Source of the DNA: JAXHUH01 sp034211175
GTDB taxonomy: Bacteria; Actinomycetota; Acidimicrobiia; Acidimicrobiales; CAIXPF01
Assembly: GCA_034211175.1 (NCBI GenBank)
Contig: JAXHUH010000119.1
Location: 1 to 18,943 of the forward strand
DNA length: 18,943 nt
Direction: 5' to 3'
Shown here: piece by piece, positions 1 through 7,899 of the stretch
How the letters are laid out: each line of letters starts with the position of its first letter
Position numbering within the stretch: the stretch's first letter is position 1
Position numbers and translations under genes: made by a program
Notes under the pieces: generated by a model
Databases searched by the model: none
What the model saw: the letters and a program-made list of their open reading frames with translations, nothing else
What the model was told of the DNA's origin: nothing

Positions 1-16
1 GCGACGGTGTGAGTCC

Positions 17-43
17 CCGGCCGGCCCGTCACGGGCCGGCCGG
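17..43 (+). terminator. Hairpin terminator of an upstream gene
   Basis: Two 13-base arms (17-29 and 31-43) are perfect reverse complements. With a realistic loop GTCAC at 28-32 this gives an 11-bp G/C stem. It lies five bases after a TGA at 10-12, which could be the stop of an upstream plus-strand gene whose last residues would be Ala-Thr-Val. There is no U-tract, as is common for hairpin terminators in GC-rich actinobacteria. The upstream gene itself cannot be identified. Confidence 0.55.
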
Positions 44-88
44 TGCGCGTCCGGACCGATCCCCGCTCCCCGCCACGGCACACGCGGC

Positions 89-94
89 TACGAT
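89..94 (+). promoter_or_regulatory. Candidate -10 box for the GMP reductase-like gene
   Basis: TACGAT preceded by GGC matches the -10 boxes found in front of other genes in this window. Transcription would start near 101-103, leaving a leader of about 120 bases that ends in a Shine-Dalgarno AGGAG at 211-215. A perfect 10-base palindrome CGATCGATCG (91-100) overlaps the box. No clear -35 hexamer is visible. Confidence 0.35.
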
Positions 95-220
95 CGATCG
101 GACCCCTGACCGGACAACGGGCGTCCCCAAGGACCGGTCGAGCGCTCAGCTCGCACGGCGGCGAGCAGCCCACGCACCCTGCCGACGCCGGCGCGCGCCC
201 GGAGCGAGACAGGAGATGAC

Positions 221-1288
221 GTGGCACTCGACAACATCCGCACCGGACTCACCTTCGACGACGTCCTGCTCGTCCCCCGGCGATCGTCGATCCGATCGCG
301 CCAGGACGTGTCACTGCGGACCCAGCTGACCCGCAACCTCGCCCTCGACGTGCCGATCGTCGCCGCGAACATGGACACGGTGTGCGAGGCGGACATGGCC
401 ATCGCCATGGCCACCGAGGGCGGCATCGGCATGATCCACCGCTTCCTGCCGATCGAGCACGAGGCCGAGATGGTCCGCCTGGTTCGCAAGCACGACCGCG
501 ACGCCGTCGTCGGAGCCGCCGTCGGCACCGACGGCGACGCCCTCGAGCGGGGGCGCGCCCTCGTCGAGGCGGGCGTGGACGCCATCGTGTTGGACATCGC
601 CCACGGCCACGCCGACCACGCGCTCGAGACCCTCCAGATGCTGGCCCGCGAGCTCGGCCGCGACGTCGACCTCATCGCCGGCAACGTCGCCACCCGCGCC
701 GGCGCCGAGGACCTCATCCGGGCCGGGGCCGACGCGGTGAAGGTCGGGGTCGGGCCGGGCGGCGTCTGCACCACCCGGCTGGTCGCCGGGGTCGGCGTGC
801 CCCAGCTGACCGCCATCAACGACTGCGCCGGTGTCGACGCCCCGATCATCGCGGATGGCGGCATCCGCACCTCGGGCGACATCGCCAAGGCCCTCGCCGC
901 CGGCGCCGACACGGTGATGATCGGATCGATGTTCGCCGGCACCAAGGAGAGCCCCGGCGAGTTCGAGCACACCGCCCGCGGCCTGGTGAAGACCGTGCGC
1001 GGCATGGCCTCGTTCGAGGCGCTCGCCGCCCGCGCCCAGCGGCACGGGGAGAACGTCGACGCCGAGTACTTCGAGCAGCGGGCGCCCGAGGGCGTCGTGT
1101 CGACCGTCGCCTACAAGGGCGAGGTCGGCAAGGTCATCCGCAAGCTCCTCGCCGGCGTGAAGAGCGCCATGAGCTACTGCGACGCCCGGACGATCGCCGA
1201 GTTCTCGGCCAACGCCGAGTTCATCCGCGTGACCCCGGCCGGGCTGACGGAGAACCACCCGCACGCCATGTTCCCCACCGCGGGGTAG
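221..1288 (+). CDS. guaC: GMP reductase-like protein of the IMPDH/GMPR family, no CBS domains
   Basis: The 355-residue protein is a single (beta/alpha)8 barrel of the IMP dehydrogenase/GMP reductase family. The GTG start is fixed by AGGAG five bases upstream. The active-site loop GVGPGGVCTTR has catalytic Cys183 and Thr185. The Bateman (CBS) insertion that IMP dehydrogenases carry after about residue 92 is absent. In IMP dehydrogenase the flap has an Arg-Tyr dyad; here the same place reads AEYF with Glu282, as in GMP reductase, where a Thr-Glu pair (Thr188/Glu289 in the human enzyme) drives deamination. The C-terminal FIRVT segment also resembles GMP reductase. The likely reaction is NADPH-dependent reduction of GMP to IMP plus ammonia in purine salvage. 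A CBS-less IMP dehydrogenase remains possible, since flap sequences such as PEGVVSTVAYKG resemble that branch too. It converges on the next gene with only 24 bases between. Confidence 0.78.
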   Translation: MALDNIRTGLTFDDVLLVPRRSSIRSRQDVSLRTQLTRNLALDVPIVAANMDTVCEADMAIAMATEGGIGMIHRFLPIEHEAEMVRLVRKHDRDAVVGAAVGTDGDALERGRALVEAGVDAIVLDIAHGHADHALETLQMLARELGRDVDLIAGNVATRAGAEDLIRAGADAVKVGVGPGGVCTTRLVAGVGVPQLTAINDCAGVDAPIIADGGIRTSGDIAKALAAGADTVMIGSMFAGTKESPGEFEHTARGLVKTVRGMASFEALAARAQRHGENVDAEYFEQRAPEGVVSTVAYKGEVGKVIRKLLAGVKSAMSYCDARTIAEFSANAEFIRVTPAGLTENHPHAMFPTAG

Positions 1289-1312
1289 TTTCGCACCGCA
1301 CCACGGGTCGCG

Positions 1313-1675
1313 TCAGCGACCGAAGACGACCATCGCCCGCAGCGCCAGGCCCATGATGAACAGGCCACCGAACCCGTAGAGCAGGTAGACGTACGGTTCG
1401 AGCTGGATGCGGTAGCTGTAGATGATGCCGACGGCGACGATGGCCACGAACCCGTAGAACATGTGGAAGCCGGGGGACTCGATGTCCTGGCCGGCGACCA
1501 TCGCGACCCCGAGGATCACCTGAGCGAAGACGGTGAGCTGCGCAACGACCGTGAACCACCACAACCACCGGGTGCGCAGCGCCTCGACCCAGTGCGCCGC
1601 GAGCGCCCACGCGCCGGCCACGGCGTTGGACGCGACGACGACCCAGGCGAATGCGACGTGGATGTCCTTCAGCAC
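1313..1675 (-). CDS. Small four-helix membrane protein of unknown function
   Basis: This 120-residue protein has four hydrophobic segments at about 5-26, 39-60, 70-88 and 95-116, with short loops. Single histidines sit at residue 6 (start of helix 1), residue 28 (end of helix 1) and residue 71 (start of helix 3, in HMFYGF). This layout is reminiscent of small four-helix heme-binding membrane proteins, but I do not recognise the family and assign no function. The start is a GTG (1675-1673) chosen because it immediately precedes the first helix. A TAGGCT box at 1713-1708 lies about 33 bases upstream, so a short leader is possible. The gene diverges from the HAD hydrolase. Longer upstream extensions read as low-complexity Arg/Gly/Ala sequence and are rejected. 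Confidence 0.75.
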   Translation of the reverse strand: MLKDIHVAFAWVVVASNAVAGAWALAAHWVEALRTRWLWWFTVVAQLTVFAQVILGVAMVAGQDIESPGFHMFYGFVAIVAVGIIYSYRIQLEPYVYLLYGFGGLFIMGLALRAMVVFGR

Positions 1676-1807
1676 GCGTTCTGGTCCCCGGGTCGCACGA
1701 GGCCCGGAGCCTACGGCGTCGCCCGCGGCACGGACGAACTGCGCCCGACCGCCCTCGAGCCCGTCGGGCACGCGCGTGCCGAGCGCATCGGCGGTGCGCC
1801 CGTGAGC

Positions 1808-2515
1808 ATGCAGACGGTCGCGGTGTTCGACATCAACGGCACGATCCTCGCCGCCCCCGACCCGCTCCACCGCGCGGCGTTCGAGCACGCGCTGCGGGCG
1901 GTCCACGGGTTCGACGCCAGCCTCGCCGAGGTCCCCCTCGCCGGGCGCCTCGACCGGGTCCTGGCCCGCGAGCTGGCCGCTGCGGCCGGTGTGGCCCCCC
2001 GGCGGATCGACGAGCGCATGGACCAGGTCATGGCGACGATGGGCCGCTACTACGAACGCCGGATCGGTCCGGGCGCCCGTGTCGACGCGGTCCTGCCCGG
2101 GACCACCGACCTGCTCCGCCACCTGCGCGCCGCCGGCGTCGGCCTCGGCGTGGTGACCGGCGGTGCCCGGCTCGTGGCCCGGGCGAAGCTGGCCGCCGCC
2201 GGCCTCGACCAGGTCCTGGCCGACGGCGCCTACGGCGACGAGCACGACGACCGGGCCGAGCTCGTGCGCCTCGGCGTCGAGCGGGTCGCGGCCCGTGGCC
2301 GGTCACGGGTGCCGACCGCCGCCGCCGTCGTGATCGGCGACACCCCGGCCGACATTGACGCAGCCCGCCGTGCGGGTGCCCGCGTCGTCGCGGTCGCCAC
2401 CGGCCGCTACAGCGTCGACGCACTGAGCGAGCACGGGCCGGACGCGGTCTTCGCCGACCTCGTCAACGCCGACGCCGTCGCCCACGCCGTCCGGGGCATC
2501 AACCGCCTGCCCTGA
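1808..2515 (+). CDS. HAD-superfamily hydrolase with an unusual DxN motif I
   Basis: The 235-residue protein is a type I HAD with a helical cap, the size of phosphoglycolate phosphatase or beta-phosphoglucomutase relatives. Motif I is FDINGT (nucleophile Asp8), motif II is VVTGG (Thr117), the motif III lysine is probably Lys127, and motif IV is GDTPAD (Asp178, Asp182). The second aspartate of motif I, the usual general acid/base of phosphatases, is Asn10. The protein may therefore be a phosphatase with altered kinetics, or act on another substrate. ATG 1808 is preferred because it puts motif I at residue 8; an in-frame GTG two codons upstream (1802) is equally possible and neither has a clear ribosome binding site. 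It is divergent from the small membrane protein and convergent with the dehydrogenase-fold gene. The substrate cannot be told from the sequence. Confidence 0.85.
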   Translation: MQTVAVFDINGTILAAPDPLHRAAFEHALRAVHGFDASLAEVPLAGRLDRVLARELAAAAGVAPRRIDERMDQVMATMGRYYERRIGPGARVDAVLPGTTDLLRHLRAAGVGLGVVTGGARLVARAKLAAAGLDQVLADGAYGDEHDDRAELVRLGVERVAARGRSRVPTAAAVVIGDTPADIDAARRAGARVVAVATGRYSVDALSEHGPDAVFADLVNADAVAHAVRGINRLP

Positions 2516-2533
2516 CACCCCTGCCCTGACACC
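2506..2533. repeat. 14-bp tandem direct repeat across the HAD stop codon
   Basis: The unit CCTGCCCTGACACC occurs twice without gap (2506-2519 and 2520-2533). The first copy contains the TGA stop of the HAD gene at 2513-2515. It looks like a local duplication. Confidence 0.8.
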
Positions 2534-2568
2534 ACCGCCCTCGGTTCCGGCCACCACCACGGCCACGG

Positions 2569-2587
2569 GGCGACCGGTGCGGTCGCC
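2569..2587. terminator. Hairpin between convergent genes
   Basis: GGCGACC (2569-2575) and GGTCGCC (2581-2587) form a 7-bp stem around a 5-base loop. It lies between the ends of the HAD gene and the dehydrogenase-fold gene and could terminate both. There is no U-tract. Confidence 0.4.
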
Positions 2588-2624
2588 GGTCCGGGTCGGG
2601 TGACGCCGGCGCGGGGTGGGTCGC

Positions 2625-3728
2625 TCAGGTGGCCGTGCGGAGGAGGGCCAGGGCGTCGGCCTCGCCGGTCGGGCGGACGTTGGCCTGGACGGCCGGGTGG
2701 CCCGGCGCCATCCGGGCGACGGCCAGCAGGTCGTCGTCCTCGATCCCGCTCTCGGCCAGCGTGTGGGGGATCGGCAGGCCGCGGACCAGGTCCTCGAGCA
2801 CCGAGGCCACGTCTTCGGCGCCGAGCAGGGCACCGAGCTGCGCGAGCTGGGCGCCGGCGGCGTCGGCATCGAAGCGGACCACCGGGGCGAGCAGCGCGGC
2901 GGCGGCCAGGCCGTGGCGCATGGCGGTGCGCCCACCGAGCAGCTGGGTCAGCCCGAAGTGCGCGCCCAGCCCAGCGTTCTGGCGGGCCCGACCCGACAGC
3001 AGCGCACCCTCGGCCATCGCCACCCGGGCGTCGAGGTCGTCCGGGGCGCTCGCCACCCGGTCGACGGCGCCGACGAGACGACCGACCGCGGCGTGGGCGA
3101 GCAGATCGGCCTCCGGGGTCCGGCTCGACGAGAGCGCGGCCTCCACCGCACCGGCGAGCGCGGCCAGGGCGCTCGTCACCGCCAGCTCCACCGGGGCCTC
3201 GGCACCCAGCTCGGGGTCGAGCACCACCCAGCGGGGCAGCGCGGTCGGCGACGTGGCGTGGTGCTTCTGGCGGCCCATCGGGTCGGTCATCCCGAAGTAC
3301 GACGTCGCCTCCGCCCTGGTGAAGGTCGTCGGCACCGCGACGTGGACGAGCGCGGGACGGTCGTCGATCGTCGTGCCGGGCGTGCCGGCCTCCTGCTCGA
3401 GGAAGAAGCCGATCGCCTTGCCGAGGTCGATCACCGATCCGCCGCCGATGGTGACGATCGTGTCGATGTCGTCGGAGCGGACGCGGCGCACGGCGTCCTG
3501 AACGACGGGCGCGGGCACGTGCGGCTCGGCCTGGTCGAACGTCGACGCGAGCATCCGCCCGATCGAGCGCTGGGCGCGGTCGACGAGCTCCGACTCGAGC
3601 CGGCCCTTGCTCGTGACCAGCATGACCCGACGCGCTCCGGCGTCGCGCACGATGGGACGGAGCCGGCTCGCCGTGCCGGTCCCGAAGCGGACGTGCTGAG
3701 GCCCGGCCTCGTGCACCCAGGTGGTCAC
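2625..3728 (-). CDS. Iron-containing alcohol dehydrogenase / maleylacetate reductase family protein, degenerate metal site
   Basis: The 367-residue protein has the two-domain fold of iron-dependent alcohol dehydrogenases and resembles the maleylacetate reductase branch. The dinucleotide-binding GGGS (95-98) followed by DLGKA, and the VPTT segment (132-135), are intact. The helix that normally reads GMDAL.HA.EA instead reads ALAALAGAVEA, so the metal-binding Asp and His are Ala189 and Gly193. The third ligand position is Phe258, with His257 adjacent. The nearby conserved active-site His is Gln262. Only the last ligand (His272, in RHG) is clearly kept. A redox enzyme that works without iron/zinc, or a protein with another role, is likely. 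GTG 3728 is preceded by GGGGAG at short spacing; an in-frame ATG at 3773 is an alternative. A strong hairpin separates it from the racemase gene upstream, so it probably has its own promoter. Its substrate is unknown. Confidence 0.82.
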   Translation of the reverse strand: MTTWVHEAGPQHVRFGTGTASRLRPIVRDAGARRVMLVTSKGRLESELVDRAQRSIGRMLASTFDQAEPHVPAPVVQDAVRRVRSDDIDTIVTIGGGSVIDLGKAIGFFLEQEAGTPGTTIDDRPALVHVAVPTTFTRAEATSYFGMTDPMGRQKHHATSPTALPRWVVLDPELGAEAPVELAVTSALAALAGAVEAALSSSRTPEADLLAHAAVGRLVGAVDRVASAPDDLDARVAMAEGALLSGRARQNAGLGAHFGLTQLLGGRTAMRHGLAAAALLAPVVRFDADAAGAQLAQLGALLGAEDVASVLEDLVRGLPIPHTLAESGIEDDDLLAVARMAPGHPAVQANVRPTGEADALALLRTAT

Positions 3729-3868
3729 GCGCTCCCCTTCCCGCGGGCCGACAACGCCCGGCGTGGCGGCCATGTTCGCGCACGAGCGCGCCCGGCGGTC
3801 ACAGGCGGCACGGATCGCGCCGGAACGCTCGTGCCCACGACGGCGCGGCGCGTCGAGTGGCGGCGTGC

Positions 3869-3899
3869 GCCGGCCGCGAGCGGGTGCTCGGCGGCCGGC
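3869..3899 (-). terminator. Strong hairpin terminator after the racemase gene
   Basis: An 8-bp stem (3869-3876 with 3892-3899) and a 5-bp stem (3877-3881 with 3886-3890) stack with a single bulged base at 3891 and a four-base loop at 3882-3885. It begins eight bases after the racemase stop codon on the minus strand. Confidence 0.65.
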
Positions 3900-3907
3900 G
3901 GACGCAC

Positions 3908-5059
3908 TCAGCCCTGGACGACGGCGCCCGTCTCCTTGAGCTTGGCGATGCGGGCCTCGTCGAAGCCGAGCTCGGCCAGGACCTCGTCGGAGTGCTGGCC
4001 GGGGACGGCGGCCGGGCGGTCGAGGGCCGGCGACGTGCGGCTGAACCGCGGGGCCGGCGCCGGCTGGGTGAACCCGTTGTGGTCGACGAACGTGCCCCGG
4101 GCGACGTTGTGGTGGTGGTTGGCGGCCTCGTCGAGGTTCAGCACCGGCGCGAAGCACACGTCGGTGCCCTCCATGATCTCGCACCACTCGTCGCGGGTCT
4201 TCGACTTGAAGACGGCCGCCACCTTCTCCTTGAGCTCGGGCCAGCGGGACCGGTCCATCTGCTTGTGCAGGTCCGGGTCCTCGCCGAGCCCGCTCAGCTC
4301 GAGCAGCTGGGCGTAGAACTGGGGCTCGATGGAGCCGATCGAGACGTAGCCGCCGTCGACGGTCTCGTAGACGTCGTAGAAGTGGGCGCCGGTGTCGAGC
4401 AGGTTGGTGCCGCGCTCGTCGTTCCAGACGCCCATCGCCCGCATGCCGGCGAACATGGCCATGAGGACGGCGGAGCCATCGACCATCGCGGCGTCGACGA
4501 CCTGGCCCTCGCCCGAGCGCTGGGCCTCCAGCATCCCGCAGACGAGGCCGAACGCCAGGAGCATCCCCCCGCCGCCGAAGTCGCCGACGAGGTTGAGCGG
4601 CGGGACCGGCGGCTCACCCTTGCGGCCGATGTGGCCGAGCGCTCCGGCGAGCGAGATGTAGTTGATGTCGTGGCCGGCCATCTGGGACCACGGGCCGTCC
4701 TGGCCCCAGCCGGTCATGCGCCCGTAGACGAGCTTCGGGTTGCGGGCGAGGCACTCGTCGGGCCCGATGCCGAGCCGCTCGGCCACCCCCGGCCGGAAGC
4801 CCTCGAGGAGCGCATCGGCCTTCTCGACCAGCGAGAGCACGGTCTCGACGCCGTCGGGGTTCTTCAGGTCGACGGCCACCGATCGGCGCCCCCGGGCGAG
4901 GGCGTCGGGCGGCGAACCGGCGGGCGCAGACGCCGGGACGCTGCCGGCCCGGTCGACCCGGATCACGGTCGCGCCCATGTCGGCCAGCATCATGGCGCAG
5001 AACGGCCCCGGGCCGATCCCCTGGATCTCGATGACGGTGAAACCCGAGAGAGGTCCCAT
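3908..5059 (-). CDS. Alpha-methylacyl-CoA racemase (CaiB/BaiF, MCR/AMACR type)
   Basis: The 383-residue protein is a family III CoA-transferase-fold enzyme that epimerises 2-methylacyl-CoA thioesters, a step in breakdown of methyl-branched fatty acids and sterol side chains. The three catalytic residues of the mycobacterial racemase MCR (His126, Asp156, Glu241) appear at the expected spacing as His130 (AGHDINY), Asp160 (GDFGGG) and Glu245 (SIEPQFY), a constant offset of four. Length agrees with the bacterial AMACR group. ATG 5059 has GAGGAG just upstream, a strong ribosome binding site, so the longer reading to 5155 is not needed. It lies downstream of an alpha/beta hydrolase gene on the same strand but a hairpin intervenes. 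Racemase rather than CoA-transferase is favoured because Asp160/His130/Glu245 are all present. Confidence 0.93.
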   Translation of the reverse strand: MGPLSGFTVIEIQGIGPGPFCAMMLADMGATVIRVDRAGSVPASAPAGSPPDALARGRRSVAVDLKNPDGVETVLSLVEKADALLEGFRPGVAERLGIGPDECLARNPKLVYGRMTGWGQDGPWSQMAGHDINYISLAGALGHIGRKGEPPVPPLNLVGDFGGGGMLLAFGLVCGMLEAQRSGEGQVVDAAMVDGSAVLMAMFAGMRAMGVWNDERGTNLLDTGAHFYDVYETVDGGYVSIGSIEPQFYAQLLELSGLGEDPDLHKQMDRSRWPELKEKVAAVFKSKTRDEWCEIMEGTDVCFAPVLNLDEAANHHHNVARGTFVDHNGFTQPAPAPRFSRTSPALDRPAAVPGQHSDEVLAELGFDEARIAKLKETGAVVQG

Positions 5060-5136
5060 GTTCTCCTCGTCCTGTCGTGTCAGCCGGTCGTCGGTCGAGC
5101 CGGTCCCATCGATCGCTCGTTCAGTGCTGGTCGCCA

Positions 5137-5160
5137 GCGGCGGCCGTTCGGCCACGCCGC
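5137..5160 (-). terminator. Hairpin after the alpha/beta hydrolase gene
   Basis: GCGGC/GCCGC (5137-5141 with 5156-5160) and GGCC/GGCC (5142-5145 with 5150-5153) pair with a two-base bulge at 5154-5155 and loop GTTC. It starts four bases after the hydrolase stop on the minus strand. Confidence 0.5.
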
Positions 5161-5164
5161 CCGA

Positions 5165-6061
<897 letters not shown>

Positions 6062-6069
6062 GGAATGCG

Positions 6070-6075
6070 AACCTA
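6070..6075 (-). promoter_or_regulatory. Leaderless -10 box of the alpha/beta hydrolase gene
   Basis: TAGGTT on the minus strand (6075 to 6070) lies eight bases before ATG 6061, so transcription should begin at or next to the start codon. Confidence 0.6.
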
Positions 6076-6174
6076 GCCCGGCGTGCGGGGCCCGGCACCT
6101 CCGCCACCCGGGGCCGGACGGCCCGGCGCGGCGAACGACGGCCGGTCGCGAGCATGGGTGATCCCGGCCGTGGC

Positions 6175-6180
6175 TACGAT
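6175..6180 (+). promoter_or_regulatory. Leaderless -10 box of the ElaA-like gene
   Basis: GGC-TACGAT lies six bases before GTG 6187. It argues for that GTG rather than the ATG at 6154, which would lie upstream of the transcription start. Confidence 0.6.
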
Positions 6181-6186
6181 CCGCAC

Positions 6187-6669
6187 GTGAGCAGGCGTCG
6201 GGAGTCGACGGCGGGGACGGGCGTCCCGACGGGGTGGACGCTGCGGCGCGCCCGGTGGAGCGAGCTGGACGCCATCACCGCGTACGAGATCCTGCGACTG
6301 CGCTCGCGGGTGTTCGTGCTCGAGCAGGACTGCGTCTACGAGGACCCGGACGGCCGTGATCTCGAGTCGGGCGCCCGGCACCTGTGGCTCGAGGACGGCG
6401 ACGGGTCGATCGGCGCGTACCTGCGCGTCCTCACCGAGGGGGCCGCCGTGCGCCTCGGGCGCATCGTCACCGATCCGCGGCACCGCAGCGGGGGCCTCGC
6501 CGCCCGGTTGATCTCCGAGGCGCTCGGCGACCACGGCGACGGGCCGGTCGTGCTCGACGCCCAGCTCCACCTGCGGGCGTGGTACGAGCGCTTCGGCTTC
6601 GCCGCCGACGGTGAGCCGTTCGACGAGGACGGCATCATGCACCTGCCGATGCGTCGCGACGGTCGCTGA
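6187..6669 (+). CDS. elaA: ElaA-like GNAT N-acetyltransferase
   Basis: The 160-residue protein is a GNAT fold acetyltransferase of the ElaA group. Diagnostic segments are LRSRVFVLEQDCVYED (38-53), a conserved stretch near the N-terminus, RIVTDPRHRSGGLAARL (92-108) for acetyl-CoA binding, and AQLHLRAWYERFGF (125-138) followed by EDGIMH, which match E. coli ElaA closely. The acceptor substrate of this group is not established. The GTG start at 6187 is set by a -10 box only six bases upstream; the in-frame ATG at 6154 is upstream of that box. The gene stands alone between a divergent hydrolase and the XdhC-like gene, which begins 99 bases downstream. Confidence 0.88.
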   Translation: MSRRRESTAGTGVPTGWTLRRARWSELDAITAYEILRLRSRVFVLEQDCVYEDPDGRDLESGARHLWLEDGDGSIGAYLRVLTEGAAVRLGRIVTDPRHRSGGLAARLISEALGDHGDGPVVLDAQLHLRAWYERFGFAADGEPFDEDGIMHLPMRRDGR

Positions 6670-6768
6670 GGTCGCGCCGGTCCGACCGCACCGGTACTGG
6701 CCCCTCGACGCGCGCGACGGCGGGCGGTGCCGTTGCCAAGCCCGGTCACCACGGGCAATGCTGCGCCC

Positions 6769-7773
6769 ATGCGTGAGCTCCTCGCCGAGATCGACGCCTG
6801 GCGGCGGGAGGGCCGGGCCGCCGCCCTGGTCCGGGCCATCGGGGTGAGCGGGTTCGGCGCGGCCCAGTACGAGAGCTCGATGGTGGTCGCCGACGGCGGG
6901 CGCCGGGCCGGCTCGCTCCTGCGTGACGCCGTCGACGCCAGCGTGGCACCGGCCATCGGGGAGACGCTGGGCACCGCACGCGGCCGTGCGCTGTCGGTGC
7001 AGCTGGCGACACCCCAGGCGGGCGCCGCCGGGCTCAGCTGCGGGGGTTCCGCGACCGTCGTCGTCGAACCGCTCGAGAGCCTGCCCGCGCTGCTGTTCGA
7101 CAGCGTGGCCGCCGGCTGCTCGTTCGTGGTCGCCACGACGACGGTCGTCCCCGACGCGCCGCGCTCGCTCGTGGTGACGGCGGACGCCACCGACGGCACG
7201 CTCGGCGCCGCCGGGCTCGACGCGGAGGTGATCGAGGCGGCCCGCGCACTGCTCGACTCGCCACGCGAGGTGCGCCGCCTCCTCGAGACCGGCGACGGCG
7301 CTGCCGTGCACCTGGAACGGCTCGATCCCCGCACCCGCGTGGTGGTCGCCGGCGGCGGTGAGGTCGCCGACGCCCTCGGCGAACAGGCCCGGACCCTCGG
7401 CTGGCTGGTCGACCTCGTCCCCGACGAGGCCGCGATCGACGCCGCCGGCGCCCTGGGTGCGGCCGACGCACTCGTCGTGACCACCCACCATCCGATCGTC
7501 GGGCCCGACGCGCTGCTCGCCGGGTTGCGCTCGGGCGCGTTCTTCATCGGTGCGCTCGGCTCCCGCCGGACCCAGGCGACCCGGGCCGAGCGCCTGCGGG
7601 CCTCGGGCGCGACCGACGACGACCTGGACCGGGTCCACGGCCCGGTCGGCCTCGACCTCGGCGGCCGCACCCCGGCCGAGACCGCGCTCGCCATCTGCGC
7701 CGAGATCCTCGCCGTGCGCGCCGGCCGTGACCTCTCGTCCCTGCGCGACACGTCCGGCCCCATCAACCGCTGA
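6769..7773 (+). CDS. XdhC/CoxI-family molybdenum cofactor maturation protein
   Basis: The 334-residue protein has the two domains of XdhC/CoxI proteins. The N-terminal domain (about 1-110) carries the LSCGG motif with Cys91. The C-terminal Rossmann domain (about 188-315) carries VVVAGGGEVA (191-200), GALGSRRT (261-268) and PVGLDLGGRTPAETALAI (292-309). Relatives bind and sulfurate the molybdenum cofactor and deliver it to xanthine dehydrogenase or CO-dehydrogenase-like hydroxylases. The usual Asp-x-Arg after the GW of the Rossmann domain is replaced by VPDE, so this is a divergent member. No molybdo-hydroxylase gene lies in the window. ATG 6769 is chosen over the GTG at 6727. Possible promoter elements TTGCCA (6733-6738) and AATGCT (6757-6762) are 18 bases apart and again close to the start codon. 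Confidence 0.87.
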   Translation: MRELLAEIDAWRREGRAAALVRAIGVSGFGAAQYESSMVVADGGRRAGSLLRDAVDASVAPAIGETLGTARGRALSVQLATPQAGAAGLSCGGSATVVVEPLESLPALLFDSVAAGCSFVVATTTVVPDAPRSLVVTADATDGTLGAAGLDAEVIEAARALLDSPREVRRLLETGDGAAVHLERLDPRTRVVVAGGGEVADALGEQARTLGWLVDLVPDEAAIDAAGALGAADALVVTTHHPIVGPDALLAGLRSGAFFIGALGSRRTQATRAERLRASGATDDDLDRVHGPVGLDLGGRTPAETALAICAEILAVRAGRDLSSLRDTSGPINR

Positions 7774-7796
7774 CCCACCGGGTGCCCCCACGCGCC

Positions 7797-7840
7797 ACCA
7801 CTTTGGGACATCGCAACGACTTCAAGCTTGCTAAAGTGGT
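7797..7840. promoter_or_regulatory. A/T-richer promoter/operator of the membrane-regulator pair
   Basis: ACCACTTT (7797-7804) and AAAGTGGT (7833-7840) are exact inverted repeats. Between them lies the perfect palindrome CAAGCTTG (7823-7830). TAAAGT (7832-7837) is a good -10 box inside the right arm. The segment is noticeably less GC-rich than its surroundings. It sits 60 bases before the membrane protein start and is a plausible autoregulatory site for the winged-helix protein encoded by the second gene. Confidence 0.5.
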
Positions 7841-7899
7841 CGCTGTCGAGCGCTGCGGTGCCACCCGGCGCCGCGGCGGCACCACGGAGGTCGCGCACC

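Noticed and set aside
3729..3773. Upstream ATG start (3773) for the dehydrogenase-fold protein
   Set aside because: The added 15 residues do not match the family N-terminus, and GTG 3728 has a GGGGAG upstream; the choice remains open but less likely.
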